Source of the DNA: Portulaca oleracea
Lineage: Eukaryota > Streptophyta > Magnoliopsida > Caryophyllales > Portulacaceae
Length of the DNA: 64,000 nt
Assembly: GCA_029582165.1 (NCBI GenBank)
Contig: CM055876.1
Location: 16,393,501-16,457,500, forward strand
Reading direction: 5' to 3'
Part shown: positions 11,389 to 22,819 of the stretch, piece after piece
How positions within the stretch are numbered: the stretch's first letter is position 1
Layout: each line of letters begins with the position of its first letter
Made by a program: the position numbers and the translations under genes
Notes under the pieces: model-generated
The model's input: the letters and a program-made list of their open reading frames with translations, nothing else
Database searches by the model: none
What the model was told of the DNA's origin: nothing

Positions 11389-12471
11389 TGTATGTAGGCT
11401 CACTAAGGACTTGAATTCAGCAAGCTTACTACACCATAGGACAACAAGAACCATTCGTTTGGTATGAAACTCAAATCAGAATGGTGATTCAAGCATAAAG
11501 GAAAGAAAAACAAAGGAAAACAAAGGATAGACAAGTGTTTGGTATCCGATATAGACACACCACGAATCACAAACACAAGATATAACAAGTGAGTTTCGAT
11601 TGATACAGACTCACCACAATCAAATCTCACACGGACTGGTACTTGAGTCTCTCTTTTGGATACAGACACACCACCAAAAGATTGAAATCAAGCTCTACAC
11701 AACACCACTTGATTAGCCAAACAAGGAGAAACCTCATGACTCACTCACATTCATCCAGAATGGGCATTTATACACGGCTGGAACAAAAGGAATGCAAACA
11801 AGCTAGCACACCAACCAACTACACTAAACCATCTAATTAGAGGTTTCCTAATTATGAAGTAACCTCTAATCTAGCTTAATTAACACTATTACATCATAAG
11901 CAAACTATTACAATTCTTCAGCAATGGGCTTCCATCCAGAATGGTGGCAAAAAGACCAATTGAAACATTACACATGGTACATTCTCATTGGTGCATCTCA
12001 CCTCAGATTGCAATCCTTGGTTGCCATATGCTATATAGGTATATGTTGTGCTTCTTCTAGGAGCTTCCTTGGACGTCCAAACAAGTGAGAATAACAATTA
12101 CCAAGTGAAAAGACTGATTCACCCTTGATAAAACACCAAAAAGACAAGCTGATCTAGAATTGATGTCCTTAGCGCAGGGTTTGATTGCATAAGTTGTGTA
12201 GGATGCAAACGAACTCTAATCTTGGACATTTTGGAAAGCTTATTCATCAATCTACAAAACTCTCTAAGGGCAAAAGTGGAGGAGAAGTTCAATTTTGAGA
12301 TATTGACACAATCAAAATAGGTATCATTCTGGATGAATGAAATTCTAACTATTTGTGTTCTTCTTGGCTTCATGGCAGTCCTAAGTGATGTCCTGATACC
12401 CATTTGACCCCAATGCATCCTCCAAGGGCTTTGGGTCCCCAAATATGAGACCAAGGCATGATGAATATACA
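11389..12471 (-). mobile_element. Ty3/gypsy-type LTR (3' LTR), about 1.08 kb
   Basis: On the minus strand the sequence before the right edge reads GAGGACAAACTTTTTC then GGAAGGGGAGTATCA, then TGTATATTC. That is the usual order of end of pol, polypurine tract and 3' LTR in plant Ty3 elements. The opposite LTR edge is probably CCTACATACA, at 11389. Its partner LTR is not visible. Overlapping minus-strand frames at 12119-12597 fall inside the LTR and polypurine region and are not considered genes. Confidence 0.5.
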
Positions 12472-13161
12472 TGATACTCCCCTTCCAAGAAAAAGTTTGT
12501 CCTCAAACTTTAGGACATTTCTCAAAATACATATGAGGCACATCAAAACTTTTCTTTTCTCCAAAAAATTTGTTGGACCATAATAATCACGCTCCAAATC
12601 AGGTAGGGGTACTTGTAATTATGTTTAGCGCAAAAAAAAAAAAGTTTGAAAACTTGCTAGATAGAATATATATAATGCTAAATATCCTCTAGGATAAAAA
12701 CTTTCATTTACTCTGAATTTTGAGAGGGCAAATGAGCTGGTTTCTTTTTTTGCTAAACATGAAATAAAGAAAACTTCAATTGCTTCAAGCATACATGATT
12801 TCTACTAAACATCACATCTCTATTCACCATTCGAGTAGTTTGCAACTGGATTGAAACTTGTTGCTCTTCTAACTCCATATAATCTTCCTCATCATTCTAA
12901 ACATCAATGATAGGAGGGAGATCAAAACGATCGAAACTTTCATCATCTAAGTGACCGCCATCTTCAAATGGATAGAGAATTTTAGCCAACTCAAAATCAG
13001 TATAAATCATTTTAACTTCTGGATTTCAAAGATAACACACAAAAGCCAAACTCTAAGAGGACTTTGTGGACGGATGTGTGTTTCGACTTTCGGGGATGTG
13101 TTTAGGTTGAGTGAAGCTTAACCACCAGGAGAGTAGTCAAGCTATTCCATCACAACCCACC
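12472..13161 (-). pseudogene. Decayed internal part of a Ty3-type element
   Basis: Read on the minus strand this precedes the 3' LTR. A segment at about 12820-13000 gives an acidic peptide with YPFEDGGHLDDESFDRFDLP, followed by a stop and then DYMELEEQ, which looks like decayed coding sequence. The domain was not identified. It could also be unrelated sequence adjoining the LTR. Confidence 0.35.
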
Positions 13162-14189
13162 ACAATTGTAATGCCCCCAGATTCATAATCATTCTATCAA
13201 GACTAAACATTTCATAACCCAAGAATTAGCGCAGCGGAATTTATAATCCGAAGGCATTAACACCGTCCATGATCATGGACAAGGCTTACAAGACACTGTT
13301 TGCAACTTAACATTCCCAAAGTTGAAATGCATATTAATATATCTCACAACATGCATACCATACTAACTTAGGATCAATATATCACCCTTCCAGGACAATA
13401 TATTACACCCAATACCCAAAGATCATATATCTTCAAGACTCTTATTCATCAAGCTATCAAACATATACACCAAAGGTGAAAGATGACTTTCTTAAAATAA
13501 AGGAACCTTCTGCTCTTCAATTTGACTCGACTTCTTACCGATTCTTGGCTTATCCGCACTAGGGGCATCATCTAAAACAAAAACAGAAAATTTCGCAAAT
13601 GAGTTGGCTAAACTCAGTACACATACCCCTACAATGTAAACTTTCACAGTTCATTTTATTTCGCGCCTGGTTAAAACTTTTAAAATAGGAAAACGCAGTC
13701 ACGTCATAAAAACCATGAATAGCCAAAGAAAAAGAAAATAAACATCATCATCATACACATCGTCGTCATCATCATTATCATCATAGACCTTGTTATAGAC
13801 CTCATCATATATAGGCCTCATCATAGACGCTGGCCAGGTTGCATGAGAGATGCCCGTCGACGTCGAACGTACCTCAGTGCGATTAGCACCATATAACAAG
13901 AGACCTCATCATTGAAAGAACAAAATCATAAACTTTCCTTGCATTAAACATCATGAAGTCATCAGCATAAAACATCAGCATAAAACGTCATCATAAAACA
14001 TCACATCAATAAAACATGCTTGGGAAAGGTAGGCAATATGCGTACCTGAACATCTGAAACTTAAACACCAACTTGGACCCGCACGGACTTGAACAGGTGG
14101 GCAAAACGACCTTTTGAGAACTTTTAAGAGAGAACAACAATCATGAGTTAGAACCTAACTTGGATGAGAGTAATAAAGAATATCCTAGT

Positions 14190-14829
14190 TAGGGGAGTTC
14201 ATATTCCGGTCCGGATCGGTTAACCCAAGAAACCCGGACCAAACCCGGACCGGATGGTAACCGGTCCGGTCTTCGGTCCAAGTATTTTTAGTTTTCGGGT
14301 TTCGGTCCGGGTCGGTCTAAACCCGGAAAAACCCGGACCGGAAACCCAATTATTATAAAATTTAAAGTTTTATACCATAAAATCATATTATTATAGCCTA
14401 GAAAGATTATTCTATTTCCTAAATCTAATGATCCTTTGAGTCCTAAATTGATATAATATTCACGTAAATGGAAAACAATGATTAAATTTTGGTAAACTTC
14501 AATATAATGTATCTTTTTCAATTTATCATTGTCAACTTTTAATATTATATATCATAAATTAGGTCTATTTACAGTACCAAAAAAAATGTGCTTCCTAATA
14601 ATAGACATACATAATTATTTAATTTGTCTATTTACAAATTTTATCAGAAAAATTTCAAAAAGATCTCAATCGGTCCAAACTGGTCTGGGTTGGTCCGGTC
14701 CAAATGCTCATCGGTTTGGTCTGGGTTGCGACCAGTTATTTTCAGTCCGGTCTTTGGTCCAACATTTTTGCTATTTCGGGTTTCGGTCTGGTCCAGTCTG
14801 GTCCGGGTTTGACCCAATGAACACCCCTA
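14190..14829. mobile_element. hAT-type MITE, 640 bp, nested in the solo LTR
   Basis: Ends are TAGGGGAGTTCAT and, on the minus strand, TAGGGGTGTTCAT. There is a perfect 8-bp duplication ATCCTAGT (14182-14189, 14830-14837). The arms are dense in CCGGTCCGG/GGTCCGGTC motifs and the centre is AT-rich. The overlapping frames on both strands in this interval are produced by those motifs. Confidence 0.92.
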
Positions 14830-16881
14830 ATCCTAGTAGAATCTTAGGATTACTTGATACTTAAACTTGCTTCCTAAGGCTCACTCGGAAGGCCATAACT
14901 TCTCCCACAAGTATCGTATCATTATGTATAAGGACTTTTTGGAAACTAAGCTCATGTACTACAACTCTCTAGTTGATCATGAAGGTCAAAAACGTGGTTA
15001 AGGAGGGTAAAAATCCCTAACACAGAAGGCTGCCCAGAACATACAAGAATGGATACCGATTTTTTGAAAAATCATAACTCGGGTTGTAGACCTCGGTTCG
15101 GGATGTGTAAGCTGTCTATGGAAAGCTTGAAAGATATACTAAAACTTTCATGTTGATAATAAATTGATTGTAACATGGGAAAGACACGAATTTAGGTCAT
15201 AAACATAACAGAACCTCTAAAAGTTCCGGGTAGAAACATGAGTATTGGTCGTGATTCGGTAGTCCATAACTTTCACTCCCAATATCCTATGAATGCGTAA
15301 AAGACCATTATGGAAAGCTTGACATACACTCTAAAGCTTTTATGTTGAACACTTAAACCAAAGAGATCTCTAACCCAATGAAAAACATGCACTTTTACGA
15401 ATCGAAACTCGTAATTACTTGCATCTCTTCACGGTTTTGGTCATAACTTAAGATACAAATCGAAACTCCAATACTCAAACACCGGGTGTTAACTTACAAC
15501 TTGAGCTACCTAACCAAACCATAATTTGGCTCAAAAACACATTTTATACCCCCTGAGATTTCCAGATTGCAACCAGACCTAAAATGTGCTCTTTAATTGG
15601 GCTTGCATGCATCTTAAACTTAAGTATTCTACATTAATCTTCCTCAAATCACTTCTTGCATCAATAGTCAATTTCCAGCATTAAAAACATCCGGAATTCT
15701 TGCATCACTGACCATATTTCATACATGCAAGGCATAATCTTGACATATTTTAACATCAGAAGTAAAATCCTTCATGAGTTCATCATCAAACATCATAATA
15801 CTCACTAATTTGCTAATCAAATCTTAATCCAAGTACATGCATCTATAATTATCCCTAAAACTTACACTCTCACAGTGAATTCATCAACCAAAACATCATG
15901 CGTAAACAAATCTCAACAATCAAACATCAACCAAGTCATACTCATCCAATCATAATCCATTCTTTTATAAGGCATTTCATCGAACACTTTATGTGCATCA
16001 TAATACACTAAAAATTCATCTCTAATTCACCACTTTATTAAACCCAAGATTAAAACTTACACTCTTATTACTCTCTAAAACAAACAATTAAACTAAAAAA
16101 TTCATAATTTGCATCATCCAACTCAAGGGACTTGAAATGAGAGTTTAGGGTTTAGAATTTACCTCAAGAGAGAAAAGAAGAACAAGAACCAAAAGAAGGG
16201 AGGTGGTGGTCGGCTGGGCTCCCGACCGTCGGCGGCGGCTGCATCGCCGGTTTCCGGTGCCAACGGCCTGTGGTGATGGACAGAGGGGACAAGAGGCAGA
16301 GAGCAAGGAGAAGGGGAGAGGAGCAAGTATTACGTATGTGAGTTTTGTAATAGGGAGAAAGAGCAAAGCCTTTTCTAATATTAATGTATGAACGATCAAG
16401 AATTTGGGTTGCCATAAAAGGGGAATTAAGGCCCAAATAGTTAATTATTAACCCTTCAACTTGTCTTCTCTCCTTATAATTATTTCTCCTTTAATCCGAT
16501 ACTATTAATTTGAGATTCCCGAATAAAATTCTACGAAACTAATTAAAAGAAATTCCCATAACAACACTTTCATGATTACTCACGTCTCAAATATTACTAA
16601 TTCCGAAAACCCCGAATGAGAAATTGTCAGACAAAAGATCTGAATATAAAGGATCGATAATACCATTCGAGGAGTATCTACACAAATGGAGAAGGAAGAG
16701 GGGAGGAGAGGTGGTGGTGTTGGTGGCCGACGATGGTGGTCGCCGACCGACGGCTGGTGGCGGCAGCAGGTGGTGGCTCGGTAGGGCAATAGGGTGGCCG
16801 AGTGTGAATGAGAGTGTGAGGGAGTATGGGTTTGTATGTGAGATCTTCCAACCAAGTGAAAATAAGAACCCCCCCTACTTG

Positions 16882-16889
16882 TATTTATA
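16882..16889 (-). promoter_or_regulatory. TATA box of the family B LTR
   Basis: On the minus strand it reads CTATAAATAC and is followed within about 80 nt by the GC-rich, CCACC-rich block. This is the usual spacing for an LTR promoter and transcribed leader. Confidence 0.55.
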
Positions 16890-17379
16890 GACAATTTGAG
16901 GTCCAAGGCCCTTTCCTTCCCCTTCACTCAGCTGGCCCATCTGATGGCCCAAGTAAATAAATTCATCAGTTTTAACTCCCTCCTTATACTTATATCTCCC
17001 TAAACCCAATATACTTAAACTTGTTATTCCGTAAAAATAATTATCGGAAACCTATGGAAACCCAAATAAATATACACCTCCTTGGAAACTCACATAATTA
17101 TTTTTAACTTGCCTTGGGTAAAAGAATGAAATAAAAGATATCGGTATCCGAAAGAAGAGTCCTTGAACATTCGTGATAACCGGGATAAGGAAAAAAAACA
17201 AAACATACATTTCTAATTAGACCTCAAATCTTGATGATCGTTGCCATGTTCAAGTCCTGCAAAACACACACGGGTTAGACTCATTTGAACACGCGCTTTA
17301 ATTATTATCCTTGATCTTGTTTAATTAATTTAATTAATACGTCTTATGGGGTTGTTAACATTGGGTTGTTACAACAATC

Positions 17380-17857
17380 CACCACAGTCTGCCACAACCC
17401 AGCACAATCTACTTTTTCTAATTTAATTTTTCTTTTTATTAAAAGTTAAACCTTTCATATTCCACCACAACCCACCACAACTTTTCCCAATCCACCACAA
17501 CTTTTCTCAACCCACCATAATCCACCACATTTCCTCCCTATCACAATTCACACCGCAGCCAGAGAGCCATATAAAAGAACAGGAATCGAGTTCCTCATGT
17601 TTAAATAAGCTCATGCTCAATCGGTTCGATTGATGTAAAATTTTGGAAATAAAATTACAGTTTTTTTTTTTAGGGAGTGGAGTTAAATAACAAGAGGCGG
17701 CTATCCAATTCAGTAGTATATTATTATTTCATTCCAATTCAAGACTAAATTTGACTTAGTGGTCTTGTTCTTTCAAAACAAGCAGTCTTGCGGCTATGTT
17801 TTTTTTTTCTTTTTTTGTGTATGTGAGATTAGGTAGGCATAGTCATGTACTCATGCA
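17380..17857. other. Non-coding; CCACCACAACC-rich relic
   Basis: 17375-17560 repeats CCACCACAACCC-like words and ends GCCATATAAAAGAACAGG. This resembles the right end of the Tourist-like MITE at 29455-29726 (GTATAAAAGAACGG), so the family B LTR may have inserted into a related element. The matching left end was not found. The rest is AT-rich. Confidence 0.35.
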
Positions 17858-18371
17858 CAATGGCGAATTCAGAAATGAAATTAAGAGGGTTCAAAGTCAA
17901 ATATAAAAAATCAAAACAATAACTTACATTATTATTTTCTTTTGGATAGTTGTCCCCATTATTTAAATTTCATTCCAAGATGTCATCATTTGAAAAAAAA
18001 AAATTGGACTTTCAAGGTTGGTCTGATTCAAACACACAACCTGCCAACACTTTGTTACTAACTGAAGCGCACGCCACTAAGTCAACTCACTTCATCTAGC
18101 TCCTTATTTTTTTCATATAGTATTTATACTTTGTTTAATTAATTTCATATATTAAAACTAAGCTTATAGGTTTTGAACACGTGACCTGTAGTAACATAGT
18201 CACCAAAACAATCACGCACGCCTCTCCGCTGCATTATTCTTTTTTATTCTCTCTAAACACATGTTGTATTTATATGTTTTCTACCCAGTTTTATTTATAA
18301 ATCAAGAAATTTTTGATTTTTTTAAGCGGGGTCACTTGACCCCACGTGAACCCATACTAGATTCGCCCCTG
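17858..18371. mobile_element. hAT-like non-autonomous element, 514 bp
   Basis: Termini are CAATGGCGAATTCAG and, on the minus strand, CAGGGGCGAATCTAG. They are flanked by a perfect 8-bp duplication CTCATGCA (17850-17857, 18372-18379). No coding capacity. The right subterminal region contains the inverted piece GGGGTCACTTGACCCC. Confidence 0.88.
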
Positions 18372-18410
18372 CTCATGCATAATTGCGAACACAAAGCACA
18401 TAGAGTACTA

Positions 18411-18675
18411 CTCCCTTCATTCCTTAATAGTTGTCATTTTGGAGTTTTTGGGAGATTTCAAGAAAATAGTATTGAAAATGATAAATGTGTTGGAAATGAT
18501 AAAAGTAAAAGTTAAGTTTATATTTTAGTTATATAATTATACCGGACATTATAAAAGTAAGAGGTAAATTTGAAAAAAAATTGTCATTAATGCTGCATTA
18601 AAATTGTAAAGTGAAAAATATTGTGAAAAAAACAGAAATTCGATCAAAGTGACAGATATTCAAGAATGGAGGGAG
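18411..18675. mobile_element. Stowaway-type (Tc1/mariner) MITE, 265 bp
   Basis: Termini are CTCCCTTCATTCCT and, on the minus strand, CTCCCTCCATTCTT, flanked by TA on both sides (18409-18410, 18676-18677). CTCCCTCC-type ends with a TA duplication are diagnostic for Stowaway. It lies 40 bp from the hAT-like element. Confidence 0.9.
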
Positions 18676-19011
18676 TATTTAGCTTTCCATCTTGAAAATT
18701 GCAAATGTATAAAAGAAAAAAAACAAAAGGCAGCCATGCAAAAAACAAGGGGGGGGGGGGGGGGAGGAGACAAAACAGAAATCAAAGAAATACAACTCAA
18801 GTGATCAATTGATACTTCAGTCTCACGAATGAAAAGTAGTCAAAAAAAATCCACTACGAGCACTATTAGCTCAAGGTTGGTGTGCAAATCAAGTTGCAAC
18901 TTTGTGCTAAAAAGGCCACATGATATACACGTGGGGCCTTTGCTGAGTCCTTGGATGAAAATGTGTTTTAATTTTTTATTTTAGTAAAAAATGATATTAT
19001 TAATGTCATTC
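18676..19011. other. Non-coding; G-run
   Basis: Contains a run of 14 G at about 18751-18764. Nothing else recognised. Confidence 0.5.
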
Positions 19012-19817
19012 TGTTGCGAAAATGATATTTGACACCGACTTGAATCTTCATCAGCTTCACTTGGCTTAACTTCTTTATCTTCTTGCGGTATGTGTGATAA
19101 GACGGAGATTGAACTTAATAACCACATGGTGGTAATCTTGTTTGGATATGGCTAAGAGTCATGGACGAACACATTTTCCTTAAGAACTATTTACTATACC
19201 GTAAATATTCAAAGAGATAAAACTTAGCTCTTGTCGCACTCAAGGCATAAGTTTCTTACTTGATTCTCTCAAGTATAGCTGCAGTTTATACTTGAGAGAA
19301 TGTGATTATAGAAAAAAAAATTGATACTTGTGATCCTCTCAAATAATTAGGAATGTCTCCTATTTATTATAAGAGAATTCCAACCCCTAATTATACCCTT
19401 TGGTCAAAGGACAATTAAGGACCTTAATGGAGTATTATGACATTGACTTAGTCAAATAATCATAATAATATAGTTGTTGGAATATAATATCAAACTTAAT
19501 ATTGATATCATATACTTAATACATAAGATTATATAGCCGTTAGCATTAAAAATCATTTCTGGCACTCAACACGATCTGTATTGACCGTACCACGACCCGT
19601 GTTGACCGTACCACGGCCCATGTTGAAGCAACACAGTCTGTGTTACCTCAACACGACTCGTGTTGAGCCCAGTCTTGGTTTTTATGCTCTCTGGAGACCT
19701 ACACGATCCGTGTTGATCATATTCTTGATGTTTATTTTATATATGATCCTTATACTTGTTCCACACGATTCATTGTGCTATATAAACTTCTTATACTCTT
19801 GAAATAATTCTAATACA
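19012..19817 (-). mobile_element. Diverged copia LTR relic related to the 21505 element
   Basis: It begins TGTTGCG and ends AATACA after CTCTTGAAATAATTC. That matches the CTCTTGAAATACTCCAACA end of the copia LTRs at 21505-22204 and 26723-27445. It carries the same kind of palindromic cluster (about 19569-19720: CACG-N3-CGTGTTG variants). No convincing target duplication, so it may be a truncated solo LTR. Confidence 0.6.
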
Positions 19818-20233
19818 TGATACTTTTCAAAAAAGTCAAAAGTGTTACTTTTATCTTCTATAGCAGGTTTACAGGTAAATATTGAAATTTTTCACTAATA
19901 TTTGGGTAAAACTGCCACTCAAATTTCCAAAAAAGTAAAAAACGCCATTATCTTCCATTAAAATTGTAAAAAATGTGGCCATCTTTCATTTATTTAAATT
20001 AATATAGAAAAATACTAAAGTCTCAAAGGGAGATTCACTAGAAAATAAAATTTTTGTTTATAAATCATATAAATTTAATAATTTTTTTACAGTTAGGATT
20101 TTATATAGTAATAATGATTTTTTAAGTTTTTTCCCATCAATTTTATTTAATTTGATTTCTTATTTTATGCTTGAGTTATTATAATAATATTATCTCTTTA
20201 ACTTATATATTAATTTAAATGAATTAAAGGTGG
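19818..20233. other. Non-coding AT-rich sequence
   Basis: No feature supported. Confidence 0.5.
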
Positions 20234-20450
20234 TAGAGCTCGAGAAAATCCGTCCAACCCGACAACCCGGATTAAATTTGACCCCGAAAAATTGAGTATG
20301 GTTATAGAATTTTCTTCATAATTTTAATATTGGCCGATTTGACCGAAAGTTCAAACAAAATATTTTTCAAATCTCTATTGTTCAACCCAATTTAGACCCG
20401 GATTTATGTTTTTCTAATTTATCCGACCCGAAAAATACGCGAAGAAACTA
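20234..20450. mobile_element. Degenerate hAT MITE, same family as 10339-10596
   Basis: It starts TAGAGCTCGAGAAAATCCGTCC-like and shares the GAAAAAwTsGAGTAT and ATTTTgATATTGrCCGA words with the 10339 MITE in the same order. The end near GAAACTA is uncertain, and no 8-bp duplication is visible. Confidence 0.4.
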
Positions 20451-20851
20451 GATATCAGATTTTCAAAATCTCCTAATTGAAACCTACATATTTCGATCCT
20501 ATCTATTTAACTTTTTCAAAAAATCTCTTCAATGAGAAGCCAACTTAAATAGACTCACTAGTCAGGCCTAAACTTACTCAAATTATCGGCCTGCAAAATT
20601 GAATTATTAGTTGAATGTCTTGTACTTTTCCATTTCTTGCAATCAGTACTATCAAAATTCTTCAAATTGATACAATTCATAACATTTCTCAAATATTCAA
20701 AATTGCAATGCTAGTTCTTTTCAGTCTTGATTGCATTGCTTAATTCCCATCTATGCTACTCTTCTATTATCATTTGTATATTAATTAGTATTTTAAGTTT
20801 ATATTTCGATGTTTACATATTTGATTAAGCAGGTATGCTCAATATATAGTG

Positions 20852-21392
20852 GGACAATGATAATACGAACTTTGAGGGTATTGGACAATAATAACACCAA
20901 CAATTTTATTGGATACTAGCAGTACCAACTATAGACCTATTTTCCGGCAATAGTACGAAACTAAGTTGATATGTGTTTGACTTGATGAAAAGACAATGTG
21001 TCGCCTAATTGTCAAAGTTGGAGGCTAGAGCAAGTGGAGAAAAGGTTAGTTGTCACTTTTTTTTTTGTCAACTAAGCGGTGTTAAATCAATTTAGCTAAA
21101 AAAACAATGAAAGTTTTATTTTTATAGTATTGTTTAGCTAAGTTGGTATCATTACTTATTTGACCTAAAAATGTGGCCGTTAATATTTTTCCAACTTGCT
21201 CTAGCCTCTAACTCGATCAAACAATTAGGTGATACATCAACTCTCTACTAAGTAAAACACCTACCAACTAGATGATGTACTAGTACTGGAAAATAGGTTC
21301 ATAGTAATTGGTACTACTAATATCCAACAAAATTGTTGGTATTATTATTCACCAATACCCCCAAAGTTCATATTATTGTTATCCAATAATCC
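20852..21392. mobile_element. MULE-type MITE with long TIRs, 541 bp
   Basis: Both arms can be followed for more than 100 bp (GAACTTTGrGGGTATTGG and CCAACAATTTTrTTGGATA are in both, inverted). A perfect 9-bp duplication TATATAGTG flanks the element (20843-20851, 21393-21401). Long TIRs and a 9-bp duplication point to a Mutator-type origin. No ORF. Confidence 0.85.
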
Positions 21393-21504
21393 TATATAGT
21401 GCCATGCATAGGATTTAAATTTAGAGTGTAATATAGCACAAATACTTCAAATATAACAGTATTGTGTATAGGCTTTTTTTTTCCCCCTCCGGCTGAGGTA
21501 AAAA

Positions 21505-22204
21505 TGTTGAGAAATAACAATGAGATGGAATAAAGAACCACGGAAAATGGGGGATCACTTGGGTGGCTAGGAAGCGAGGGCAAGCCCGTCCCCTTAAGAC
21601 TTATTCACTAGATCGTGAAAAGACTCAAGGGTAAAACCTAACTTCTTGTAAGCAAAGTTACAAGATTTCTCAAAGGACTCAAAGAGTTGCTGCAGTTAAC
21701 ACCTTAAGAATGTGTTGAATGCTCTCTAGAAAGGAAGAAAAAGATGAATGAGGGTGTAGATGAATGTGGAATTCATCCACCTTTTATAGAGAACCTTTGG
21801 AGTCATAAGGAGGTCAAACTTTCCAATTGCATTGGACACAATCCAAGGGATTTGAGTTGAATGATATTAATGAGAAATCATGACTGATTTTTCAGTCAAT
21901 ATCATCCAAAAACATGACCAAGTGCATTTCAACACGAGGCATAAATCAAGGGATTTCAAAATCAATCCCGACTGTGATCAACACGGATCGTGTTAGATCA
22001 ACAAGGTCCATGTTGAAGCCAACACGACCCGTGTTGATCCTGTGCACATTTCCTGTGCTCTCTGGACGCCAACACGGGTCGTGTCATACTGAGCACGATC
22101 CGTGTTGAGTCCCTTTTTCTTGTTAAGCTTGTTTTCGACCTATCCGGCCGACCTCTGCTTATAACTTATATTTTACGCCTCTTAACTCTTGAAATACTCC
22201 AACA
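21505..22204 (-). mobile_element. Copia 3' LTR (700 bp)
   Basis: It begins TGTTGAG and ends CTCCAACA on the plus strand and is nearly identical to 26723-27445. Minus-strand TATA: TATAAAAG near 21782-21789. It lacks the extra about 20 bp (a second CAACACGACCC copy) present in the other LTR. The left flank is AAAAA and the right flank of the partner LTR is ATAAA, an imperfect 5-bp duplication (4 of 5). Confidence 0.92.
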
Positions 22205-22214
22205 ATCCCCCGCC
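22205..22214 (-). promoter_or_regulatory. Polypurine tract of the copia element
   Basis: On the minus strand GGCGGGGGAT directly precedes the 3' LTR start TGTTGGAG. This is the expected place for plus-strand DNA priming. Confidence 0.7.
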
Positions 22215-22819
22215 ATTTCAAGAGTACCACTTGAAATAGCTCAAGATCCCTCACTTGGGTAAAAATACCCTCGCTATACATGGCGACTTCTAGAAAGATT
22301 CAACACCCGAGAAATCGAGGAGTTGTTATGCGTCATGAAAGTGTCTCACAACTTGAACCTTCACTTAGTGTATGTAAAATTCAATTAGTTTGAATGCGTA
22401 AGTAGACAAGTCCTTGAACTATTACATTCTTATTTAACTAATTGGATACATATCACACACACAACCCAAAACCTTGCTTAAAAATAAAGACACTATTTTA
22501 CAACCAGCCATGTGTCCCATACCCTCCGCGAGAACCATCAAGGCCAGCCCTAGGCTATCTGAAGCGGCCCACTTCACGTCCTCGTATAGGGAGACCTTTA
22601 CGCCCCGTAATAGAGCCCCCCATCTCATCGATTCAAAGTCTGTTAATGAGTCATAGACTCAAACCTCTTGAACATTACGGTTCTTGAGCATCATCTTGTA
22701 CTTAGGATGAATTGAACTTGAAAACTTTGATGCTCCCGTTATCATTCAACGTTGTCGACCATTGAACTCAAGGCTTAACAAGAGGTGTCAAGCGTGAGTT
22801 GGAGCTTCGTTGATGATAA

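Larger units (their letters stand above)
13167..17374 (-). mobile_element. Solo LTR, family B, 4.2 kb with nested hAT
   Basis: Ends are TGTAATGCCCCC on the left and GGTTGTTACA on the right, flanked by a perfect 5-bp duplication ACAAT (13162-13166, 17375-17379). TG..CA ends, a 5-bp duplication and no internal genes indicate a solo LTR from recombination between two LTRs. Without the nested hAT it is about 3.56 kb. Orientation is minus, judged by the TATA box at 16882-16889, the GC-rich block after it and the TGTAACAACCC start. The retroelement superfamily is not proven. Confidence 0.85.

Noticed and set aside
12119..12597. Possible small genes on the minus strand
   Set aside because: They run across the LTR edge and polypurine tract of a Ty3-type relic and match no family I know.
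14288..14864. Frames on both strands in the hAT MITE
   Set aside because: Produced by GGTCCGG-type repeats of the MITE; edges and duplication prove a non-coding element.
16145..16927. Frames near the family B LTR promoter
   Set aside because: Overlapping on both strands, His/Pro/Arg-rich, within a solo LTR defined by a target duplication.
22434..22687. Three small overlapping frames between copia RNase H and LTR
   Set aside because: They overlap on both strands within the element's 3' untranslated part and have no similarity to known proteins.
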